NCBI GenBank assembly: GCA_037903355.1
Contig: JBAJFE010000004.1
Coordinates: 1,054,001-1,118,000 of the forward strand
Direction: 5' to 3'
From: Trichuris trichiura
Lineage: Eukaryota > Nematoda > Enoplea > Trichinellida > Trichuridae
DNA: 64,000 bases
Under the pieces are notes generated by a model. It had not been told where the DNA came from and did not search any database. It saw nothing but the letters and a program-made list of their open reading frames with translations. Positions 10,954-21,112 of this stretch are shown here, piece by piece. Position 1 is the first letter of the stretch; each line of letters begins with the position of its first letter. A program made the position numbers and the translations under genes.

Positions 10954-13900
10954 ATGAACTCTTGCGCAACATTTTGGCCAGAATTGGCGCAGCTTTTGAA
11001 AGAAGAACGGCACGAGTTGAAGGTAACTGGATCGGAATTGAACTCGCGCCTTGAAAAATGCGGCGGCTTACCGGTGGAATTGTTCAAGCTGCCTTCTCTA
11101 AACTTTGTTGAGCTTAGTCATTCAAGCCTTTCCCATATGCCGGAGGATATTGGCGAAATGAGTCATTTAACAAATCTAGTTCTTCGAGGAAATAATTTGA
11201 ATAGTTTGCCAGATACAATTGGTTCGTTGGCGTCTTTGAAATACTTGGATGTATCCAGAAATGCTCTGACCGAACTTCCGGCTTCGATTGTTCAGTGCGG
11301 CCAGTTGCAGACTTTGAATCTATCCAATAATCGCTTGACCGCATTGCCCGAAGGTATGAACAACATGGCTTGGCTAATTCACGTCGACGCATCCCATAAC
11401 GAACTGAAAAGCATACCCGAGTCGTTGTGCTCCTCAGCTTTGACTCATTTTACGGAACTCATCTTGAAGCACAATCAGATTGAGGGCTTACCAAACGCTA
11501 TAGGGCAGCTGATTTCTTTGAAGCTTTTGGACTTGTCGGAAAATAGCATTAAAAGCGTTCCGTTCGAGCTATGCGATTGCGTAAAGTTGCGCGATCTAAA
11601 TTTGTCCTCAAACCCACTGTCGGACCGCCGTTTGTTGAAGCTTACGAAGGAGAAGAATTCAAAGACGTTATTGGACTATCTACGTCAAAAACGACCGCAA
11701 TCCCATGATTCAACTGGAAAAATTTCAAAAACCGCCAAAGTTGGCAAGCAATCCACCGGCGGCGAGGTGAATGAAACTGAACAGGCGGGAAATGTTATAG
11801 TCGTTGAAACTTCTAACGCCGATCATCGGATACGTTGGAGTTCGGAAGTAGCGGATGTCCGCCCGTATATCATTTGCTGCATTGTGAAAGGGTTGAATTT
11901 TACGGACGAAAGCTCCCTAAAAGCCTTCCTTAAAATGCAGGTGAATGTCGAAAAATGGAACAGTGTTCTTTCGATTTAATAACTGCTTGTTTTCAAGACA
12001 AAGCTTCACGACACGGTATGCCAAAAGCGTGTTGCTGGTACTATTGCAACTCACGATTTGAAACTGGTGCAATTTCCTCTTCTGTATACGGCTTTGCCTC
12101 GCGACGAGATATCCGTAAGCTTTTATGCGTTTTTCTAAACGAAGCAAATGTTTACGTATTATCATGTATCTTACACAACCAAAAGCGTTTACGTAACCTC
12201 CTATCAGTTGATACGGTAGAAACGGCATTATTCAGGCTGATTTCAGCGAAAGATATTTTAATTATTGGAAAATTCGGATATCAGATTATTACTGCAATTA
12301 ATTTGGGTTCTTTTTCTCCTTTCCACTCTGTTGAACCAGTAATATTGCTCGAAGTTCTAAATAGCCTTCAATCAATAAAAAAAATGTTTCATTTAAAATT
12401 TTGCGTTTCCCAACCACTTCGGTAATTGGAGGTTGGGATAATCAAGTTATCGGATCATACTTTTTTAAATTTGAATTTCATCCGCAATATGGTACTATTT
12501 GAGTGCTGTTCAACTTGGCCTAGAGGCGATTGGTCATGTTGGCATACCTCTAGTCACATACACAGTTTGCCTAATTTGAATCCAGCATTACTTGATACAT
12601 AAAAGCCTGGTATAGTAACTATAGAATGAGCACGTATGTATGCTATATACAGCATGTATCCAATACGTACTGCTTACGTGTATAGTATTTTCTGCTCTCC
12701 AAAGTTTCTGCATCATATACGTAACATAGAGGTTGTATATTTCATAAACACGAGATATCTATGGAATTTATGGCATTCACGCAGTATACTTTGCTTATAA
12801 GCAGAATATCTGTGAAACCCAGGGTTTCTATGGTACGCGTGCAGCATGCATACTGTATGTACTTGCACAAGGGGAATATTTATGCCCTGATATTGCCTTC
12901 CACGTGGCGTATATTGCTCATAATTAGGATAGCTACGGCATAGACGTAGTATCTATAGCCTACGTAACTGCATGAATGTGATATTCAGGGAATCTGTGAC
13001 ATGTGCATGCTTTAAGCTGTATATAAAGAAGGTAGTTATTATATTTACCCCTTTTGAGACATGCAAGTAATATTTGTATTGTATATGTTTGAATGGTGGG
13101 AATACTTAAAGTACATATGGCAGATTCACAGTATACATTGGTTTTAGATAGGATATTTGCGATATAAAAGATCTGCAGCCGCATACGCAGTATCTTTGGC
13201 ATATATACTTTCCTAAAAGATATATTTATAACATATTGGGTATGCGTAGTATAGATTGCTTTTAAATAGGATATCTGCGATATCCTGGATCTCCAGTTAC
13301 ACATGTAGCACCTATAGCATACATGTTGTACACTTTGCTTATAAAAAAAGCGTTTGTTGCATTCTAGTGTCTCTGCGGTACACGTGCAACCACGTGCGTA
13401 GCATATGTGCCATAAATATATTCTGCAGACGAATATATATTGCCAGACGCACTGCGTTTGTAGCTGTAGACTTTTATATCGCAAATATCTTATCTAAAAC
13501 CAATGTATACCATGTGTGTGCTGTATGCACACTAACTATGGCTCATATTCAAATATATACAGCACACGTACTACATTCAAGCCGTAGAAAGAGTAGATTT
13601 CATAAATACTTTCTCTATATGCAACTTAAACCATGTATACGCCATAGCTTCCGTGAGTATCTTTTGCACCGGGTTATATGCACTATAAGTATTACGTCTG
13701 TGACATAGAGACCGTTTGTACTATAGCTGCCGTAGTTATAAGCAACGTGTACCACGTAGAAGCCATTTGTGCCGTAAAGGTTCCTCGTATGCGCATACAT
13801 ACAGCATACATCCTACATATCTACCATAGAAACCGTGGGTTTCAGTGACATTCTGCTTACAGGCAAAGTATCTTATCTGAATGTTCCATATTCCATGAAT

Positions 13901-16097
13901 ATCTTGTATGTATACGATATACAGCCTCTCCATTACTCTTGTCTTGTAGAAACCCTGGAGAGGAGAAAGTAACTTACGTGTAAATTGGTGGCATGCCGTA
14001 TGTAACATACCTACCTTCTTTGTATCACATATGGTGGATTTAAATCAGGGAAACTGTATATGCGAGCGCAGATATGCCAACCGAGCCAATTTCTTCTAGG
14101 CCAAGTCGACTTGAAGTCAAGTTACAGTGCTCCGAACGTAGATGAGCTTAACTCCTTCATAGGAGTTGTTGTTCGTATTGTATTTAGTGTACGTGAAGTT
14201 TTCATGATTTTAAGCTTATTTCAGCTAGTCCCGTTAAATCGCATGACCGAGGTGACCGCCGTTCGTCTCGTGGAAATTCTGACGGAAGAGGCAGAGGCGT
14301 TTAGGAAAGAAAAAAAGCGCAATGTTTACTCTGGAATACATCAGTACGGCGAACAAGTTGTTGTTTTTTGTTTTGCTTTTATTCTTTCCTTTTATAGGTA
14401 TATTTACCTGGTTAAAAATAGGGAAAAGTATGCCTGCCTTTTGGATGCGGAACAGACGGTCATATCGCTTCCTCCAATCACTAATGCCAGCAAAACGAAG
14501 GTATATACTTTTACTTCGTCTTTATGCCGTATGCATTTTTTACAATTTACAATTTTCTCTTTTTCTCGTTATTAATGCATCTGTTGTAGCTTACTAGCGT
14601 CCATAAAGTATCTTTACTTTCATATTTAAAATACAGTCTCAATATGCAGCTTTACCAGTTAACGTTCTTAGTCATTTCCTAAGTTATTAATTGACTCCTT
14701 AAAGAGTATATTTCTTTCGTGTGCTTACGTAACATTTCGAAAAATCTTTTCGAGCAGATTTCCTTGTCGGCTGTAGTACGAAACAAACGTTTAATTACTT
14801 TTTTACGCAGATGGCGCTGAGGTCGCTCTAGCAAAACTGACATAGTTAGAAAAGATAAGGAGTATCGTCACCTCACAGCTTATGATTTGACTGTGGTCCA
14901 GGTATTATCGTTAAATATTTGCGTAACTTGGATGATCCGTTGTCCAAAAAGAAAAATGACCAATCAGCGTGTGGTGTCCACTGAAGGAGGCGAGTTTTTC
15001 GAAACCGCCGAATTCCTTTTTTTATTAAGGTGTAATCAAAGCTTCTAATCTTCTAACGCTATTAAAACGTAAGTTGTTCAAATGATTGAGCTCATCTTGA
15101 TAATCACATTAAGAACTTGCATTCCTTTTGAGATATACTGTAATCTCGTACAGTATCCGTTCGGACGTCCAGTCGGCGCTTATTTTTTAAAAATTGACCT
15201 TAGCAGTAATTAACGACGTACGTAACTTCCTAAAGACGAAAATAAGAAAGATGCGAACTATAAGAAATGCTGCTTGGTCGCATCTTTTTTTATTTGCATA
15301 ACTTGCCAGCAAGTCAATAGCAGAGTTCGTATTGTTTCCACTTCATTTCAAGTGTTGGTAAAATAACTTGACTGACTATTCCCGCGAAAACGAAACGACC
15401 AGCTAAAGTTTATTATAAAAATTGACGAAATGGAGCATGCTAAAACATTAACTTTGGAACTGTGAAGTCAATAGACCGTATCTTCAACAACGTATAGGGA
15501 CAATCATAGCTTCTGCATCTGCGTAATGGTTTTTCTGTTGCAAGCCTGGTCCGTCACACTGTTGTCATTTTCGCGAATAGACAATTTAGTCATACGCTAG
15601 ATGCCCTTTGCTTTTTGTAATTACAGGCTTGACGAACAATGCTATCGTCCGTATATAGCTTTCAAGCATTGTTGTTGAGTTTCAGGGATGACGTCCCGCC
15701 GTGGGTGCTTTTGCTTAGTAGCACCGCGCGGTTTGTTTTCTTCTTTGCTTGCGTTAACATATGTTACGTGATAAGCCTCTGCGGCATGGGGTGCATTATT
15801 GTTTAGTAATGCTTTTTCCAGGTTTCGCTGACCACAACAGACGTCTTGGTTGAGGTGACCAGCTCGGAAAGCTTTGCTACTTGCAAACGCATCATGGAAC
15901 TGTTCATTGCTTATTTGCTTATTCACCTAACTAACCATCAAGCAAAGAAGGGAGAAGATAAGTGCGGTGTGAAAGTAACGTTGGAGCAGGCGAAAGTTTG
16001 GACCGCCGATGATTCATCGCTAAAGTCTGCATATCCGACTGTTAATGATCTGCATGATTTGAACGCCGATGTTGTTCGCCCTAACAGAGAGCAGTGA
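10954..16097 (+). CDS. LRRC47: Leucine-rich repeat-containing protein 47
   Basis: Five exons in frame: 10954-11940, 11998-12114, 14225-14343, 14398-14500 and 15822-16097. The start MNSCATFWPEL aligns with the human N-terminus (SESWPELELAE). Eight or so leucine-rich repeats occupy residues 40-215 (e.g. LPDTIGSLASLKYLDVSRN), then a basic linker, then a C-terminal B3/4 domain of the type found in phenylalanyl-tRNA synthetase beta chains (DVRPYIICCIVKGLNF; TVCQKRVAGTIATHDL; VISLPPITNASKTK). LRRC47 has no catalytic centre for aminoacylation; its role is poorly known. The 2.1-kb intron 2 (12115-14224) carries a complete 1.6-kb palindromic element, and intron 4 is 1.3 kb; the other introns are 54-57 bp. 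A longer N-terminus from about 10897 is possible but less like the family. Confidence 0.95.
12511..14108. mobile_element. Giant foldback element, copy 1 (1.6 kb palindrome)
   Basis: Terminal inverted repeats CAACTTGGCCTAGAGG.. (12511-12533) and its complement (14086-14108) bound a segment whose two halves are reverse complements over nearly the full length. For example ACATTGGTTTTAGATAGG near 13134 pairs with CCTATCTAAAACCAATGT-like sequence ending near 13510, around a centre near 13,310-13,320. Arms are diverged by roughly a fifth. It has no protein-coding content; long open frames here read palindromic DNA with few stops. It lies in LRRC47 intron 2. It matches copy 2 at 56031-58060 along its length. 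Confidence 0.85.
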
Positions 16098-17504
16098 TAA
16101 CGTTCGTGGTCGTCCGTCATGCAAGGAGAAGACTGTTGACACGCCAAAGTCCGATATGCTGCTGCGTCATTGCTGTCTGCTCTCTTGTATAGGCGTTGGC
16201 GTACCAGCAGTCGTGTAACTTCCGCAGATAGCGAATAATTATGCCTAGTGCAAATGAATCACGGGACAATGTTAAAACGTTATCAATTGCTATTATGCAT
16301 AATTGAGCGACCAGTAGCGCTTATAAATTGTCTCGCCACTTATTCGTCAGATTATTTCAATTTGATTGGCCGCTGTATTTATCATGAACACTAGGCGCTG
16401 TGTAACTGTTTCGAACGACGCCATTCGTACTTTGCCTTTGTGGTCGTTCGGTGTCGGGCAATGCTTGTGCGATAGGGTGAATCAAAAGCGAGATCTCAGC
16501 AGGGTTTGCGGTTCTGTCAGATCTTCGTTTTTGGTTCACCTTGTCGAACATTTCCGTCGCTGTGAGCACGGCTCGTCTACGCCTAAGCAGTAGTTCGAAT
16601 CTTCACTGAGTATATATGCAGTGAGATTCGTTACAACTGTTTATGCGTACGAGTCATTGTTTCGCCTTATCTTCGTTGGTTGATGTCAACCAGAACTGCG
16701 CATGGTAGCACAAGTTCACCGTTGCGTAGTTGGTGCCACTTTTCTTGTACCGAAGATGCTCTCATCTTCTGCGGTAACTTATAGTCAAGATAACGAACGC
16801 TTTCTCGGAACGAAACCATTCTTTGCTTGCCGAAGCGTTTACTTCTTGTGAACAACGCGAAGCCTCTCAAAAGCACTAGTCGTCTGTATAACTTTGCGGT
16901 AAGGATGTGATGATACAGCAGCAGATAGATCCCTACTAAGTACAATTAAAAAGACAGCGCAAAACGTGTCAGGTTCGTCAGTCACAGTATTATTTTTCAA
17001 AACGGTAAGAAAGCGTCGTTTTCGTGCTGCTTTGGCAATCTTAAGTCTGTCGTACGAATGCAATCAGCGTAAACGACTTTTTAATAGCCATTCGCGATGC
17101 TGAAAAGCGTTGCAACGTAGAAACAAGTCTGCAAGCGACTATCTGATTTTCAGGTTAGCTACATAAATTATTACTTCGTCTAAGCTAATTAGTTGCTTGA
17201 TTTCTTTCCCTTTGAATTTGCATCATGAAAATGTAGCAGAAACTGTTGCGGTAGCCGTCAAGTCGAATTGAACGTGCCAAACGCACACAATGGCTAGTTC
17301 ACACTTTCAGAGCTGCAATCAGCTCTTGAAAGCGTTGCTCTAAAGTGCTTAAGAGTGGCGAAAGGTCACCCCGCCAAATGCTAATGGAAAAATGTGTAAT
17401 TTGTAATTTTAATCAATACGGATAGTTTCGCGTCAAGAGAGCGCTCTTGCGGGGTCGCATCTAATGCTAAGCTTTTTGGAAACGTTTAGAAATCGTCCGT
17501 TCGG

Positions 17505-18027
17505 TTTTAGGAACTGCCCGAACGCCCTTTTTTCGTTCTCTTTAAGCTGCAGTGCTTCTGTTATGTTGGTCGCCATTTTTCAGACGCCAACTTTTTTGCT
17601 AATTCAATATGCAAGTCATCGGCCAGTTGGACTATGACTTATTTGAACTAGTTGTGCTTGTCGCGTCTGCCTTCGGGTCATCTGCATTTCGCAGGGGCGA
17701 TGTTGGCCATTTGAGCTGTTTGCTTTCGATCGTCGCGAAGTGCACCGTTCTAAAAAGCTGTACGCGATAAGGCGAGTAGTCATTCTAACCAACTCGAAAA
17801 ACGTAAAAAATGGAAATTCGCTTCCTGCGTTTCTTGTATTAGCAATTAGCCATTTGCTTAATCTTTTGAAAGATAAACGGTTGTACGGCAAACATTATTC
17901 GAAGTTTGAAAAAATTAGGCGCCTGTAGTTGTTCAACAAAGTAAATTATGCTGCGCGGAACAAGAAGAGCTTCAGCAGCAGTAGTCGCAATATTTGTAGA
18001 GTTGCCAAAAACTGACGTATTGCATAG
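17505..18027. repeat. Direct duplication, unit 1
   Basis: Matches 18845-19361 in the same orientation with many substitutions and small indels. The best conserved block, AAAAATGGAAATTCGCTTCC, occurs in both (about 17806 and 19177), as does GTTGTTCAACAAAGTAAA (about 17928 and 19271). Frames are broken differently in the two copies, so it is not coding. Unit spacing is about 1.34 kb. Confidence 0.75.
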
Positions 18028-18479
18028 TCTGGTTAGTCGAAAATGCGCTTTTTAAGTTCCTCCGCGTGCATAGGACTTTTTATTGTATCACCAAGAGATT
18101 TCCGCGAAGAACAAAGAAATAGTTGAATATTTTCACTGTTAGTTTTGCGTATGACCGTCTATTGCATAAAATGTGCACAGACCGAAAACATGGTGATTAA
18201 TAAAGATAACAGTTCACATACAAAAAACAGTGTCCCGACGTCATCATATCAAAAAATGGTACTATACACTAATCTTGCAGTATTTTAGCTACAATAATTC
18301 TCCATTTTTTATTACAGTAACTGCAATCTATCCAAAACAAGCGCTCCAAGTTAGAATCGTCACAGCGTCATACTTAAGATAATTTCATATACTTTTGAAC
18401 TTTTCTACTCTTTTTTCGATTTGCTTTCCAGCGCACAACGCAGCGATGCAAGTTTATACTTTTTTAAAATTGGTCTTGT

Positions 18480-18692
18480 CGGGTATGCGCCCAACCATTA
18501 TAGAAACGCAGGTTCCTTTCGGTTTAGCATGCTGCCATCTTGTTATTATTTTTGCTGACGAGCATGCCGGCTATACTTTCCTGCCCTTCACTAAGCCTAA
18601 GCCAAAATATATACTTTATATTAAGACTTAGGCATAGCGAAGGGCAGAACCAGATAGCCTGCAAGGTTACAGTATGACTTTGGGCGCAATAC
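18480..18692. mobile_element. Hairpin MITE-like repeat, family member 1
   Basis: Ends GGTATGCGCCCAA (left) and TTGGGCGCAATAC (right) are inverted. Inside, CTGCCCTTC and CTTAGGC pair with GAAGGGCAG and GCCTAAG across 18582-18648. Related sequence (hairpin with CTTAGGC/GCCTAAG, GAACCTGCATTT, TACAGTATGACTT) recurs at 22340-22500, 26965-27075 and 55805-55870. Confidence 0.65.
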
Positions 18693-18844
18693 GGACAAAA
18701 TCCTTTAAAATTAGTGATAAATATGGCTGTTAAAGAATTGCTATAAAGTGTCTGAGATTTTGGAAACGAAAAAAAGCTTGAATTAGCGGTCAAAAGTGAA
18801 GCTGAAGCTTTACTCAGGCTGGTCTAACGTGGTTAGATTTGCCT

Positions 18845-19361
18845 TTAGGATATTTCCTTTTCCTTTGCTCCGAAACAGTACAACTGTTGTACTTTTGTTG
18901 GGTCGTTTATCATTTTAGTAGCCCTAAATAGGCATCACTACGTTTTAACTACTTGCTAACTCAATATGCTCAATCCATCACCCAGTTGGAGTGGGATTCA
19001 TTGGAACATATCCTACTCGTTGCGTTTGCCTTAGTGTCATTGTGCATTCGCGGAGGCGATTTCGGGTATTTGAACTGTTTGTTTTTGACAACAGTGAAGT
19101 GCAACGTTCCAAAAAGCGCTGAGCCGTAGCGACGCGATAAGAAAGTTAGTCATTGCGAACGAAGCGGAAAAAGTAAAAAATGGAAATTCGCTTCCTGTTT
19201 TCGTAGGCGACAAAAATTTGCCTAATCCTTTAAAAGATAAGCAGTCGTACGACAGACGGTTTTTGTCAAGTTGTTCAACAAAGTAAACGAAGCTTCACAA
19301 AACGAGAGTATGGCACCAGTCGCAAAACATGATCTCGTTGCAGCGATTGACATATTAGGTG
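18845..19361. repeat. Direct duplication, unit 2
   Basis: Second copy of the 17505-18027 sequence, same orientation. Its right end abuts the candidate LTR at 19362, so the duplicated unit may belong to an old retroelement or simply be a segmental tandem duplication. Confidence 0.75.
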
Positions 19362-19556
19362 TGTTCTGAATAAGAAATACAGAGCGAATGGCTAAAAACC
19401 AGCGGTAATTAAGCTGTGCACGATCAGCCGCGTGTTACCTAAGGGATATAAAATAGCCGTGAAACGCAGAGAAACAATTTAAGTAATCTACCGTGGGCAA
19501 CTGACAAGTGCATTCGTTGCTACTGTTTTAATAAATATAACGGTCACCTGAGAACA
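19362..19556 (+). mobile_element. Candidate solo LTR
   Basis: A 195-bp segment begins TGTTCT and ends AGAACA (inverted hexamers with TG..CA ends), with a TATA-box-like GATATAAAATAG at 19444 and AATAAA near 19530, the order expected of an LTR. Flanks GGTG and GGGG are at best an imperfect target duplication. No internal retroelement is adjacent. Speculative. Confidence 0.3.
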
Positions 19557-19772
19557 GGGGAACAAGAAAATACCACAACGATGACTTCCTTTAATAGATA
19601 CACCGAAAGGGGCAAAGGCGCAGGCGGCTAACGAAAGATAGCTACCTATTTCCATTTACTATATCGATTAAGCACAAAGCAGGAACATATACAATACTTA
19701 AAAGAGACTATAGGACTAAAGAGCAGCTAAGCGGCACAGCATGCAGCTTTAGACCATGAACTTAACGGTCTC

Positions 19773-21112
19773 TTAAAGAGGACTTCCAAGAATGATGTAT
19801 GACAATTCTGGAACAACGTCGAAGCATGCATGCTCCTTTTCCAACGCTTGGGCCACCTCCTCCATGCCATCCGTAGCGCGCATATACTCTGTGTACCACT
19901 CAGCAACATCTTTCGCTCCTCTACGTTTTGAGAAAAACAAATTAACTGCTTTGTGATGATATCGAGCGAAGAAGAGCAACGCTTCAACTGGTACAATAGA
20001 GCCATCATCGCCAAAGCGCTCTTTGGATTTCAATTCGTACTTGAGTTTCTCGCGCTCACCGCGAAATCTTCGCACTGTTTGGGCTTCCACGGCGTCGTTC
20101 ACCAACTTAAAGCCGTCGGCATACGAAGGTATCAGCTGGCCTAAAAACCCCCGTTGCCAGACCGACGCTATCTCATCAATGTCCAAAAGAACCCCTTCAA
20201 CCTTGACGAACAGATCGAACAAACTATTACGCCCATTGTCCGCGTAGACGGAACCTGAACCCGTCTAAAAAATTAATTTCAAAGTAATTGAGTATTAAAG
20301 TATAACGTGCCTACCTCTACACTGACATCTGTGAACACAATTTCCAAGGAATTGTTATGCAGGTAGTTACGCACTGCCTGGACACAGTCGGTTGCCCACA
20401 GATGCTCGGAGACAGGTCGAACAAATGACAATCGAACTTGGAACACTTTTACCGGGCTGGAAAATATTGCCTTCGGAATAAGATAGGCATTCTTGACAGC
20501 GGATAAGCAACTTCTGTCCTCGTCAACCAAGACAAATAACCCTACGCCATTGCCGCAGAAGCAGGCCAACTTTGCTCTCGAATAGATACGCTTCTCTTCG
20601 TCGTACAATAAACAAGCCATTTCTTCCTTGAGGTACCTTGCAGCTGGAAACCAAAAAGCTGAATGCTTTTTCAGCAACTCCATTCTTCCGTCAGTTTCGC
20701 CAATCAGCTTAACGAAGAATCTGCCAGGGTCGATGAAACGAAGCAAGCTAGCGCGATAAGCGACCTTTCCCTTGTCACCATAGTGGTCGAATGGATAGGC
20801 AATGAAACGAGGATATTCCGCGGTGTCTGTGATGAAGTATTCCAGATTGGGAGGTTGATCGCCACTCGCGAACGTAACCTTTTGGTCAATGAGGACATGA
20901 TCCTCCGTGGCAACTGAATGTATGTCGGCATCGGCGTACTCTTGGCCAGTCAGTACGAATATTGTCTCTGCGATCGTATCTAAACGCAGTTCTTTTGCAA
21001 AACAAGCCAGCAAATTCAGTATCTTAGCTATAGTTTCTCCAGCAGGGCTTCTGCAGTGGTTACGAAGGTCCGAGACCTCTAAAAACCGCGAGAAGTCAAA
21101 GGCGTTTGACAT
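19773..21112 (-). CDS. Divergent Tudor-domain-like protein
   Basis: Two exons, 21112-20315 and 20264-19773, joined by a 50-bp GT-AG intron (GTAGGC..TTTTTAG) give 429 aa. The ATG at 21110-21112 follows a weak GTG in frame. Residues about 125-240 look like an extended Tudor domain: DPGRFFVKLIG resembles the first strand, then KEEMACLLYDEEKRIYSRAK corresponds to the usual G-x-x-C-x-A-x-Y-x-x-D-x-x-W-Y-R-A pattern, then GLFVLVDEDRSCLSAVKNAYLIPKA is in the place of the F-V-D-Y-G-N-x-E-x-V segment. The aromatic cage residues that bind dimethyl-arginine are mostly absent, so ligand binding is doubtful. The rest (N-terminal about 120 aa, C-terminal about 170 aa) is helical and unrecognised. No transmembrane segment or signal peptide. 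The gene is certain; the Tudor call is tentative. Confidence 0.6.

Larger units (their letters stand above)
16098..19772. other. Repeat-rich intergenic region
   Basis: No gene is supported between the stop of LRRC47 and the stop of the Tudor-like gene. It holds a direct duplication (17505-18027 and 18845-19361), one member of the hairpin MITE family (18480-18692) and a candidate solo LTR (19362-19556). Short open frames at 16357-17063 are on both strands and match nothing. Confidence 0.6.

Noticed and set aside
12960..13708. Long open frames of 150-174 aa on both strands
   Set aside because: They lie inside the palindromic element, where frames on opposite strands mirror each other. The Tyr/Ile/Cys-rich translation reflects repetitive ATA/TGC-rich DNA, not a protein family.
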